NCBI GenBank assembly: GCA_039027435.1
Contig: JBCCKF010000006.1
Coordinates: 191,383-255,382 of the forward strand
Reading direction: 5' to 3'
Source: CALBPI01 sp039027435
GTDB lineage: Bacteria > Pseudomonadota > Gammaproteobacteria > Steroidobacterales > Woeseiaceae
Length of the DNA: 64,000 nucleotides
Positions within the stretch are counted from its first letter, which is position 1. Every line of letters begins with the position of its first letter. A program made the translations under genes and the position numbers. This document shows positions 49,672-58,096 of this stretch, in pieces. Under the pieces are notes generated by a model. That model searched no databases. It had not been told where the DNA came from and saw only the letters and a list, made by a program, of their open reading frames with translations.

Positions 49672-50779
49672 CAGCGGCGATCAGTTGGTTCAGGCCTGCC
49701 ACCTTCAAAATGAAGAAAGGCGCGTTTTGCTCCATCGCCGGAGCGCCATCGAAAACGTAGGTATCAAAAGCCGCGTCGGTGATCAGCAAATCGCCCGCCT
49801 GCGTGAGTGCCAATCCGGCGGCCCAGCGAATTTGCGAGGTCTGAACCAGCGTTCGAAGACGTCGTTCTCGGTCAATCAGGTGTAGTGCGTGATTGTTGAC
49901 GTCCGTAATCAAGAGTTGGTCGTCCGGCAAAACGAGCATCGCCGAAGAAAGCGGTTTGTCTGCGAATCGCTCGATAGCATCTGCTGCGTCGCTTTGCCCG
50001 CGCAAAAGCACCGCCAGTGGCATTCTATAAAGACCGTCGTTCGCGAGTGCTGCGAGGTACAGATAGTCTTGTTGGCGATCGATTGCCAACGAGAACAATC
50101 CCGGGCGCCAAGTGAATGTTCCGGCGAAATACTTCAGCGGTCCGGTGCCTGGGTCCACGTACCAGTTGCCGGCGCTGATTGACGGCTCGCCGGCAAGCTC
50201 ACGACGAATGTTTCCTGTACGTGCGTCAACGACGATCAACGCCGACTCCTGACGCCAGGTGCCAGCATCGGCGATCAGGACATAGCGGTCGTCGGCAGTT
50301 GTAACCAGCGCCGTGAGGTGCGAGCCGAGCGGTGCCACATCAGATAGGTCGAATCGGCCTGTTTGTTCGCCCGTGCCAGCGTTGAAACGGAACAGTGTCG
50401 GCGTACCAATGCCGTGGTTGCCATGGTCCAGTACGAAAACCTGACCCGTCGCCCCGACCGTGACAGCCGAGACCGTGTCGAACACCGTCTGCTGCGCGTT
50501 CGCGTCCGGGAACGGAACCGCAATGCCATCTTCGATTCTCAGCAGCTGGTTTGCAGCGCTGCGAGCCTCTGGCTGAACCGTGAAGTACACCGCACCTACC
50601 GGATCGATGGAAATGCTGGATGGCGGTTGATTGAAACTCAGGTGATTGGTGATGACAGAGGCATCTACAGTCGGTGTCCCGACCGTGAATCGGTAATCAT
50701 TGCCTCCGCCCCAGATTAGTCGAGCGGCGCCAAGCGCGATCGCAAAGGTGATGGCAAAGCCGAGAAAGACGCGAGGCAT
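49664..50779 (-). CDS. Yellow/major-royal-jelly-protein-like beta-propeller
   Basis: A 371-residue predicted six-bladed propeller with an N-terminal signal or membrane anchor (FLGFAITFAIALGAARLIW). The order of motifs fits the MRJP/Yellow family: VFVLDHGNHGIGTPTLFRFNAGTG, LTALVTTADDRYVLIADAG, ALIVVDARTGNIRREL, FTWRPGLFSLAIDRQQDYLYLAAL and YRMPLAVL. Family members include insect Yellow and some bacterial proteins; functions are poorly known. It begins 10 bp after the tetR stop and overlaps eamA by 8 bp. SMP-30/NHL-type lactonase is an alternative. Confidence 0.6.
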   Translation of the reverse strand: MPRVFLGFAITFAIALGAARLIWGGGNDYRFTVGTPTVDASVITNHLSFNQPPSSISIDPVGAVYFTVQPEARSAANQLLRIEDGIAVPFPDANAQQTVFDTVSAVTVGATGQVFVLDHGNHGIGTPTLFRFNAGTGEQTGRFDLSDVAPLGSHLTALVTTADDRYVLIADAGTWRQESALIVVDARTGNIRRELAGEPSISAGNWYVDPGTGPLKYFAGTFTWRPGLFSLAIDRQQDYLYLAALANDGLYRMPLAVLLRGQSDAADAIERFADKPLSSAMLVLPDDQLLITDVNNHALHLIDRERRLRTLVQTSQIRWAAGLALTQAGDLLITDAAFDTYVFDGAPAMEQNAPFFILKVAGLNQLIAAVE

Positions 50780-50789
50780 CAGCGGTGGG

Positions 50790-51422
50790 TCAGTTCGCGT
50801 GCCAGCGCAGGAACTGCGTAACGCAACGCTCCAGATGCGCGGTCTTCTCCGCTTCTGGAATATCTTCGATCGAGTGCATCATCAACCGCATCAGGTAGTG
50901 CCCCTCTACCAGAGAGAGAAACTCCTCTGCAGCCCGCTGTGGATTCTCGATCGGCGCATAGTCGGCATCTCTGGATTCGGCCAAACAGCGCGCAAGCGTA
51001 TCCATGGTGGCTTGCGGGCCATTATCCCAAAACGCTTCGGAGAGCTGCGGGAAACCCTTGGTCTCGCCGATCAGCACTTTATAAATAGAAACGACGCCGG
51101 GGTCGCACAGCAGGTCGAGCAGGCGACGACCGATCGTTTCAAGCACGGTGGCGAGCGGCAAATCCGGATGTGCGTCCTGCATGTCCAGCCCGTAGGCGCG
51201 CACTTTCGCCATAATGCAGGAGCGGAACAGGTCATCCTTGTTCTGGAAGTGTGAATAAACCGTCTGTTTAGACACGCCGGCTTCCTGCGCGATGGCATCC
51301 ATCGAGGTGCGCGCGTAGCCGATGTCCATGAACAGCTCGCTCGCTGCCTGCAGTATCGCCTCGTGCTTGGTATCGCATTTCGGGCGTCCCACCCGGTTTT
51401 GTATAAGATTTTCTGAAATCAA
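50790..51422 (-). CDS. TetR/AcrR-family repressor of the RND operon
   Basis: A 210-residue regulator. The N-terminal HTH is KHEAILQAASELFMDIGYARTSMDAIAQEAGVSKQTVYSHFQNKDDLF, and the remainder is a helical ligand-binding domain. The start is a TTG at 51422; a GTG at 51392 (VGRPKCDTKHE) is an alternative. It is divergent from the RND efflux adaptor and two similar repeats lie between and over its start, so it likely represses both directions. Confidence 0.87.
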   Translation of the reverse strand: MISENLIQNRVGRPKCDTKHEAILQAASELFMDIGYARTSMDAIAQEAGVSKQTVYSHFQNKDDLFRSCIMAKVRAYGLDMQDAHPDLPLATVLETIGRRLLDLLCDPGVVSIYKVLIGETKGFPQLSEAFWDNGPQATMDTLARCLAESRDADYAPIENPQRAAEEFLSLVEGHYLMRLMMHSIEDIPEAEKTAHLERCVTQFLRWHAN

Positions 51423-51470
51423 ACTGGACAGTTCCGTAATTAGTGCTACAATTAATCAAACTGTACGGTC
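51419..51470. promoter_or_regulatory. Candidate TetR operators between tetR and the efflux operon
   Basis: Two 15-mers, TCAAACTGGACAGTT (51419-51433) and TCAAACTGTACGGTC (51456-51470), match at 12 of 15 positions in direct orientation. The first is itself nearly palindromic (AACTGGACAGTT) and covers the tetR start codon. The second lies just before a TAGTAT -10-like box (51471-51476) for the efflux genes. Confidence 0.5.
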
Positions 51471-51541
51471 TAGTATATCACAATTCCTCCAGATCCGGCA
51501 TCCGCAAGCCGTCCCTTCTGGAGCACACAGGATGTCGAATC

Positions 51542-52711
51542 ATGATGATCGAATCGCTTCTCGTCCCCCTTCGCCGCGCTCTGGCGGTGTCCGTGTTGGC
51601 TGTTCTGGCCGCGTGTGGTGCCCCAGAGGCTTCAGACCCGGCTCCCGCTGCGCTACTGGTAGCGCCATACACCGTCGCGCTTGAGAGCGAATACCTCACG
51701 GAGCAACGTTTCAGCGGCAGCGTCGAGGCCGGCAGGAGCTCGCAACTTGGTTTCGAGCTCGGCGGTGAGCTGGCTGACGTCAAAGTTGATGATGGTGCTG
51801 TCGTCAATGCCGGGGACGTACTCGCCAAATTGGATGACGCGCGGTTGATCGCTGCGCGTGATGCCGCGCAAGCCGCCTTGGATCAGGCGAGTGCGCAAGC
51901 GGCGCTTAGCGCGTCAACCTATGAGCGAATTTCCGGTGCGCGCGAGTTCGATGGCGTTTCTCAGCAGGAACTTGACGAGGCCCTGGAGCTCAAGCAGCGC
52001 ACCGAAGCCGCGGAGCTCGCGGCTAAGGCACAGCTCGAACGGATTCTCGTGGACCTTAGAAAGAGTGTATTGAGAGCGCCGTATGATGCGTTGATCGTTA
52101 CCCGTATGGCGGATGAAGGCCAGGTGCTCGGCGGTGGACAGCCGGTGCTCAGCATTCAAGAGCTCGCGGCTCCTGAGGTACGCCTAGCGGTCACCAGCGA
52201 TGCGCTCGATCGTATGCAGGTAGGCGATCAACTCACACTGCGCGTGAATGGCGATGACGTTGAGGCCACGGTAACGGCAGTCGTTCCGCGACGCGACGCA
52301 AGAACCCGCGCCGTTGACGTCCGTCTACAATTACCCGAGCGCGCACCGGCACGGGTGGGTGATGTCGCAGAGCTCAAGTTCGAGTCCCTAATCGCCAGCG
52401 AAGGCTACTGGGTACCGCTCGATGCACTGTCCGAGGGCGCGCGCGGTGTTTGGCATGTACTCGCAATCAGCGAAGACACATCCTTGCTGGCGCGCGACGT
52501 GATGCTCGAGACGGGCGCGACCCATGTCCTCGAACGCCGGCCCGTCGAAATTATTCACTACGATGAGACCCGCGTGTATGTGCGAGGCGCGCTGCGCGAT
52601 GGTGATGACATCGTTGCAGGTGGGCTGCAGCGGGTGGTTGCGGGCCAAGGCGTACGGATCGGCAACCCTGACGAGTACCTGACCGACGCATCGGTAGGAC
52701 CGACGTCATGA
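51542..52711 (+). CDS. RND efflux periplasmic adaptor lipoprotein
   Basis: A 389-residue membrane-fusion protein. The signal MMIESLLVPLRRALAVSVLAVLAACG ends in a lipobox Cys. Barrel-sandwich segments ELGGELADVKVDDGAVVNAGDVLAKLDDARL and RAPYDALIVTRMADEGQVLGGGQPVLSIQE flank a coiled-coil hairpin (about residues 100-165). A ribosome-binding site AGGA precedes the ATG at 51542. It overlaps the pump gene by 4 bp (ATGA). It links inner-membrane pump to outer-membrane channel. Confidence 0.9.
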   Translation: MMIESLLVPLRRALAVSVLAVLAACGAPEASDPAPAALLVAPYTVALESEYLTEQRFSGSVEAGRSSQLGFELGGELADVKVDDGAVVNAGDVLAKLDDARLIAARDAAQAALDQASAQAALSASTYERISGAREFDGVSQQELDEALELKQRTEAAELAAKAQLERILVDLRKSVLRAPYDALIVTRMADEGQVLGGGQPVLSIQELAAPEVRLAVTSDALDRMQVGDQLTLRVNGDDVEATVTAVVPRRDARTRAVDVRLQLPERAPARVGDVAELKFESLIASEGYWVPLDALSEGARGVWHVLAISEDTSLLARDVMLETGATHVLERRPVEIIHYDETRVYVRGALRDGDDIVAGGLQRVVAGQGVRIGNPDEYLTDASVGPTS

Positions 52712-55700
52712 GCGCACAAGGCAACCCTGGCGTCGCCCGGTTCGCCGAGGCGATGTACCGCAACCAATACCTGTTGTGGCTGACCATCATCATTATCCTG
52801 ATGGCTGGCTCGGCGGCATTGAGTGGTCTGCCCCGGATTGAGGACCCACGCATCACCAATCGCTACCCGACAGTCATCACGGTACTGCCGGGTGGGTCCG
52901 CGGAACGGGTGGAGCTATTGGTTACCGAGAAGCTCGAGAACGCCCTCGAGGAACTATCGGAAATCAAGTTCATTCGTTCGACCTCACGCAACGGCATCTC
53001 GGTGCTTGCGATCGAATTGCAGGACTCAGTCGGGCCGGGCCAGAACGAACAAGTGTTCTCGAAAATCCGCGACAAGATTGCAGACGCCTCGGCAGAGCTT
53101 CCTGCCGGTGCGCTCGAGCCCGTCTTCGATGACAAGACCGAGGCCGTGGCGTTCAGTGTTTTGATTTCCATGCGCTGGACCCAGGATGATCGCGAGGCGC
53201 CGATGGGCCTCATGTATCGCTTGAGTCAGCAACTCGCTGACAACCTGTTGACGATCCCGGGCACGGATCTCGTGCGTTATTACGGCGCGCCTGAAGAAGA
53301 AATCTCGGTCACGATCGATCCGGATACGCTCGCTGAGATGGGACTTAGCACCAGCGATGTTGCCAGCCTCATCGCTGCGGGCGACCCGAAAGCGCCGGCC
53401 GGAGCACTGAGAAGCGATTCACGCGCCTTGTTGCTGGAAGTGGAGGGCGACTTTGAGTCGGTGGATCGCGTGCGACAAACGACGCTGGTACCCAACGCCC
53501 GGGGTGGTGCAATCACGCTCGGAGACGTTGCCACGGTCAAGCGAGAGTGGCTCGAGCCCGCCGATCAGATCGCTTACACCAATGGTGCGCGCAGCATTTT
53601 GCTCGGTGTGAGAACGTCCGGTTCAATCCGGCTGGATCAATGGGCAGAAGTCGCGCGCGAACGCATTGCCGATTACAACCGCACCCTCGGGGGCGGGATC
53701 GAAGCGACGATTGTGTTCGATCAGAGCGTCTACACCGAAGCCAGGCTCGCCTCGCTAAGCTCTAACCTGATGGCAGGCGCCATGGTGGTCATGCTCGTGG
53801 TGTTCGTCGGCATGGGGTGGCGTGCGGCGTTGATCGTCGGTTCTGCGTTGCCTTTGTCCGCTTCAATCACCGTGTTTGGGCTAGGCCCCGCCGGGCAGCA
53901 GATTCACCAGATGAGCATCTTCGGGATGATCGTTGCTATCGGTCTATTGATCGATGCGGCAATCGTGATGACCGATGAGGTCAAGAAGAAACTCGATGCG
54001 GGCAGTGAGAGAGTCGCTGCGCTACGCCACGCCGTGCAGCACCTGTTCACACCCTTGCTGGCGTCCACCTTAACGACCGTGCTCGGCTTTATGCCGGTGT
54101 TCCTGCTTTCCGGTGCCATGGGTGATTTCGTCGGTCCGATCGCGATTTCGGTCGTGATGGCCCTGATCGCCTCGTTCGTACTTGCTATCACCGTCATTCC
54201 GGCGCTATCGGCACAGTTCATCCGCCGCTGCGAGCCTGGCCAGGTGCGTCATTGGTGGAGTGACGGTGCCAGCAACCGCAAGCTGTCTGATCGTTATCGG
54301 GACCTCCTGCGGGCTGCGGTTCGCAGACCGTGGCTGACGGTCGCTGCCTGCATGGTATTGCCGATCTCGGGATTTGTTCTCGCCGGTACGCTGGGCCAGG
54401 AGTTCTTCCCTGCCGCGGATCGCGATCAGTTCGAGGTTCAGGTCTGGATGCCGCCCGGCACAGCCATCGATGCGACGGCGCGGCTGACACGCGAAATCGA
54501 TGAGCGTTTGCTCGACGAACAGGGCATCACCGACGTGCATTGGCTGGTGGGTCACAGCTTCCCGACGGTCTACTACAACCGTGTCATGAAACGCCGCGGC
54601 GATGGCACCTACGCTCAGGCGGTCGTCTTCACCGACGATGTGCAGTCGGCCAAGGTGTTGACGCGGAAATTGATGTTTGAACTGCCTGATGCGTTCCCCG
54701 AGGCGCGGATCGTGGTGAACCCATACTCGCAGGGACCGCCGGTAGATGCGCCAGTCGGTTTGCGGATCGAGGGTCCCGATGTGAACGAGCTCGTTCGCCT
54801 CGGTGAAGAGGTGCGCAAGATCATGCACACCATTCCCGAGATCACGCAGACCTACGCGACCATCAGCAGTGGCGAGCCCGGATTGTCTTTTGTACCTGAT
54901 GAGGTGGCACTGCGCGCCTCGGACCTGACGCTGGCACAGGTTGCCGGGCAGATGCAGGCAAGTCTGGAGGGACGTGTCGGTGGTGCTGTACTGGATGGTC
55001 GCGAGGAATTGCCGGTGCGCATTCGCTATCCCGCCGAATCTCGCGACACGGTATCGCGTGTTGCTAGCACCAAACTGATCGGCACGCAGGGTGCGGTCAA
55101 TGCGCTCAGCGTTGGCGATCTTGAGTTACGACCTGAGTTTGTGAGTATCACTCGCGAGAACCGGGTACGTGCCAATCGCGTGTTTGCGTTCACCCGGCGC
55201 GATGCATTGGCGGTCGACGTGTCGAATGAGGTTCGTGCTCGACTGGATGAGGCTGGATTCGAATTGCCCCCGGGCTACAGGCTTCGTGGTGAGGGTGACA
55301 GCGACGCCCAGGCTGAGGCGATCGGCAAGCTGACCACCTATCTGCCGATTATCGGGCTGTTGATGGTGGCAACAATCATTCTGTCGTTCCGCAGCCTGCG
55401 GCTTGCGACGGTGATCGGCACGGTCGCGTTTCTTTCGGTTGGCCTTGGCATGCTCGGGTTGTGGTTGGGCGGTTACGCGCGCGGCTTTAATGCGGTTATT
55501 GGTGTCGCCGGTCTGATCGGCGTTGCGATCAATGGCACGATTGTCGTGATGGCCGCGATCCGCGCCGATGCAGGTGCCTGCGTTGGCGACTGCGAGGGCA
55601 TCGTCGAACAAACGGTGGGTGCGACCCGCCACATTGTCTCGACCGTCTTCACGACCATCGGTGGTTTTGTACCGCTGATTCTGAGTGGTGGTGATTTCTG

Positions 55701-55848
55701 GCCGCCGCTCGCGGTGGTGATTGCCGGCGGCGTGGGATTCTCTATCACGTTGTCGCTGCTCTTTACGCCTGCGATCTACAGAATTCTCTGCCAGTGGGGT
55801 GAACGTATTGAACGGCCTTTACACGCCAGCGCGGTGACGACGACATGA
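52708..55848 (+). CDS. RND efflux pump permease
   Basis: A 1046-residue RND transporter with two sets of transmembrane helices and periplasmic docking domains. GSAERVELLVTEKLENALEEL and the C-terminal GVGFSITLSLLFTPAIYRIL are typical. In TM4 the usual proton-relay Asp pair is D416-A417 (GLLIDAAIVMTDE): the second Asp is Ala. In TM10 GVAINGTIVVMAAIRAD lacks the AcrB lysine at the expected place. This suggests a variant proton path seen in a subgroup of RND pumps. It is coupled to the adaptor and OMF by ATGA overlaps. Confidence 0.93.
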   Translation: MSAQGNPGVARFAEAMYRNQYLLWLTIIIILMAGSAALSGLPRIEDPRITNRYPTVITVLPGGSAERVELLVTEKLENALEELSEIKFIRSTSRNGISVLAIELQDSVGPGQNEQVFSKIRDKIADASAELPAGALEPVFDDKTEAVAFSVLISMRWTQDDREAPMGLMYRLSQQLADNLLTIPGTDLVRYYGAPEEEISVTIDPDTLAEMGLSTSDVASLIAAGDPKAPAGALRSDSRALLLEVEGDFESVDRVRQTTLVPNARGGAITLGDVATVKREWLEPADQIAYTNGARSILLGVRTSGSIRLDQWAEVARERIADYNRTLGGGIEATIVFDQSVYTEARLASLSSNLMAGAMVVMLVVFVGMGWRAALIVGSALPLSASITVFGLGPAGQQIHQMSIFGMIVAIGLLIDAAIVMTDEVKKKLDAGSERVAALRHAVQHLFTPLLASTLTTVLGFMPVFLLSGAMGDFVGPIAISVVMALIASFVLAITVIPALSAQFIRRCEPGQVRHWWSDGASNRKLSDRYRDLLRAAVRRPWLTVAACMVLPISGFVLAGTLGQEFFPAADRDQFEVQVWMPPGTAIDATARLTREIDERLLDEQGITDVHWLVGHSFPTVYYNRVMKRRGDGTYAQAVVFTDDVQSAKVLTRKLMFELPDAFPEARIVVNPYSQGPPVDAPVGLRIEGPDVNELVRLGEEVRKIMHTIPEITQTYATISSGEPGLSFVPDEVALRASDLTLAQVAGQMQASLEGRVGGAVLDGREELPVRIRYPAESRDTVSRVASTKLIGTQGAVNALSVGDLELRPEFVSITRENRVRANRVFAFTRRDALAVDVSNEVRARLDEAGFELPPGYRLRGEGDSDAQAEAIGKLTTYLPIIGLLMVATIILSFRSLRLATVIGTVAFLSVGLGMLGLWLGGYARGFNAVIGVAGLIGVAINGTIVVMAAIRADAGACVGDCEGIVEQTVGATRHIVSTVFTTIGGFVPLILSGGDFWPPLAVVIAGGVGFSITLSLLFTPAIYRILCQWGERIERPLHASAVTTT

Positions 55849-57260
55849 ACAGATTGAAGGTACTTTTGCCGCTGGCGGTGGCGCTCAGCGGGTGCACAGT
55901 GGGTCCTGACTATGCACGCCCTGAGTTTCCCGACGACGCACAGTGGAGTGAGCGCGTTACTGCGATCGAGTCCGGGACGGAACTGCCCATCGATTGGTGG
56001 CGGGCGTTTGATGACGAAGCCCTGGATGGCTATGTGCAGGCGGCCCTTGAGAACAATCGCGACCTTCGCGCCGCAATTGCTCGGATCGATAGTGCGTTGG
56101 CAGGCAGGGCAGCCGCCAACGGTGCTCGATTGCCTGCCTTGTTGCTGGATGTGCGTTACACGGAGTTCGAGCAGAGTATTGAGTCGCCGCAAACGGCGGG
56201 TCCATTGATTGAGGCGGGCATTGTTCCGCGAGATGGCTCGTTTTATACATCGAGCTTGTTGGCAAGCTGGGAGTTGGACCTTGCTGGCCAGCTCAGGCGG
56301 CGCGTTCAGGCGGCCGATGCGGCATTGGAGGCTCAGATCGCCGCCGCCGATGGTGTGGCGTTACAGGTTGCGGCAGAGACGGTAGCTGCTTATCTCGATT
56401 GGCAGGGTTTTTCAGCACGCGCGGCCATTGCCCAACGCAACGTCGACCTGCAGCGCGAGTCTTTGAAGATCATCCAAGGCAAGGTTCGCCTCGGGCTCTC
56501 GAGACGTCTCGATGAGACTCGAGCGCAGGCCGAGTTGGCGCGGCTTGAGTCGGTGATTCCGCAGCTCGACGCTGCGGCCGAGGCTGCCCGTCAGAGATTG
56601 GCTGCACTGACCGGCACGACCGCAGCGACGCTGCCACAGGAAGTGGCCGGAGCGTTACCGGAACTTCCCGAGAGCGTTCCTGTGGGGACACCTGCTGACC
56701 TTCTGCGCCGCCGGCCCGACGTTGTTGCGGCTGAGCGAATTCTCGCGCGCTCGGTAGCCGAGGTGGGCGCAGCGACGGCTGCTTTCTTCCCATCGTTATC
56801 GCTCACCGCCACCGGCGGCTTCGAAGCCGGTGAGTTTTCAACGCTAGGTGCTGGTGACGCTCGCACTTTCGGGATTGTCCCGTTCGTGCGCTGGCCGGTG
56901 TTTCAGGGTGGTCGTCTGCGCGCTGCACTCGATGCTGCCAATGCGAATGAAGCGGCTGCGCTTGCCGAGTACGAGCAAGCGGTTTTGGGTGCACTTGCCG
57001 ATACGGAAAGCGCGGTTGCGGGTTACAACGGAGCGCGCAAAGCATCCGATGGTTTAAAACGTGCCGTCGATGCGGCGCGCGAGTCAGAGACGTTGGCGAG
57101 TAAGCTCTATCGTCAGGGCTTGACCGACTACCTCACTCTCTTGGATACGCAGCGCCAGCTCGCCGCGACCGAAGACGCCGAGCTTGCAACGTCGGTGGCG
57201 GCCGCTCAGTCTGCGGTTCGGCTCTATCGATCGCTGGGCGGTTCCTGGACTGCGATGTAG
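55845..57260 (+). CDS. NodT-family outer-membrane efflux lipoprotein
   Basis: A 471-residue TolC-like channel. The signal VLLPLAVALSGC is followed by TVGPDYARPEFPDDAQW, standard for OMF lipoproteins, and by paired helical repeats (DWWRAFDDEALDGYVQAALENNRDLRAA; later PADLLRRRPDVVAAERILARS). The C-terminal TDYLTLLDTQRQL is conserved. It overlaps the pump gene by 4 bp (ATGA). Completes the tripartite efflux operon; its stop is 5 bp from the convergent Sir2 stop. Confidence 0.93.
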   Translation: MNRLKVLLPLAVALSGCTVGPDYARPEFPDDAQWSERVTAIESGTELPIDWWRAFDDEALDGYVQAALENNRDLRAAIARIDSALAGRAAANGARLPALLLDVRYTEFEQSIESPQTAGPLIEAGIVPRDGSFYTSSLLASWELDLAGQLRRRVQAADAALEAQIAAADGVALQVAAETVAAYLDWQGFSARAAIAQRNVDLQRESLKIIQGKVRLGLSRRLDETRAQAELARLESVIPQLDAAAEAARQRLAALTGTTAATLPQEVAGALPELPESVPVGTPADLLRRRPDVVAAERILARSVAEVGAATAAFFPSLSLTATGGFEAGEFSTLGAGDARTFGIVPFVRWPVFQGGRLRAALDAANANEAAALAEYEQAVLGALADTESAVAGYNGARKASDGLKRAVDAARESETLASKLYRQGLTDYLTLLDTQRQLAATEDAELATSVAAAQSAVRLYRSLGGSWTAM

Positions 57261-57265
57261 CGGAT

Positions 57266-58096
57266 TTAGCGGTCTCGCAACGCGTCGGCCAGGGCGCTGA
57301 GTGTGCCACTGACCTCGGATTCGATCTTCAGGTTTGCGACATCATCGCCGCGGGTGACTCCGCGGTTGATGATGATTACGGGCTTGTCATCTTTCGCAGC
57401 GCGACGGACGAATCGCAGACCGGAAAACACCATGAGTGATGATCCGACCACCAGCAGGCCATCGGCCTGATCGACCATGTCGTAGGCGGCCTCAACACGC
57501 GGCTTCGGCACGTTTTCGCCAAAAAACACCACCTCCGGTTTTACGATCCCGCCGCATAGGTCGCAATCCGGAACAATGAAACTCGCGTAGTCGGCACCCT
57601 CCAGAATTGCATCTCCATCCGGTGCATCTCGAATGTCGACCACCGTCGCCTGCCAGTTCGGATTCGCATCGCGGATGCGTTGTTGCCATTCGGCTCGTGG
57701 CCATTGCGCGCCGCAGTTCTGGCAGCGAACTTCATCGAGCGCGCCATGCAGGTCAATCGCCTGACTGCCGGAGCGTTGGTGCAGGCGATCGACGTTTTGC
57801 GTGATGATGCCCGTGAGATGTCCGCCTGCTTGCATGTCGGCAAGTGCGACATGACAGCCGGTAGGTTGTGCTTTGGCCATGCGCGGCCAGCCGAGCATGC
57901 TGCGCGACCAATAGCGTTGTCGAACCGCTAGCTTCGCCATGAAGTCCGCGTACATCACCGGACGTGCGTGTTTCCACTCACCGTTCTCGTCGCGGTAATC
58001 CGGAATACCTGCACCGGTGCTGCAACCCGCTCCGGTAAGTACCGCGAATTTCGCCTGTTCAGGCCACAGGTTCAGGATGCGTGCAATGTCAGACAT
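57266..58096 (-). CDS. Sir2-family NAD-dependent protein deacylase
   Basis: A 276-residue sirtuin. NAD binding is shown by LTGAGCSTGAGIPDYRDENG and QNVDRLHQRSGS, the catalytic His by IDLHGALDEVRC, and the zinc site by CQNCG and CDLCGG. GSSLMVFSGLRFVRRA and INRGVTRGDD bind NAD. It removes acyl groups from lysine. Its start overlaps by 8 bp the end of the beta-CASP nuclease gene on the same strand. Confidence 0.93.
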   Translation of the reverse strand: MSDIARILNLWPEQAKFAVLTGAGCSTGAGIPDYRDENGEWKHARPVMYADFMAKLAVRQRYWSRSMLGWPRMAKAQPTGCHVALADMQAGGHLTGIITQNVDRLHQRSGSQAIDLHGALDEVRCQNCGAQWPRAEWQQRIRDANPNWQATVVDIRDAPDGDAILEGADYASFIVPDCDLCGGIVKPEVVFFGENVPKPRVEAAYDMVDQADGLLVVGSSLMVFSGLRFVRRAAKDDKPVIIINRGVTRGDDVANLKIESEVSGTLSALADALRDR

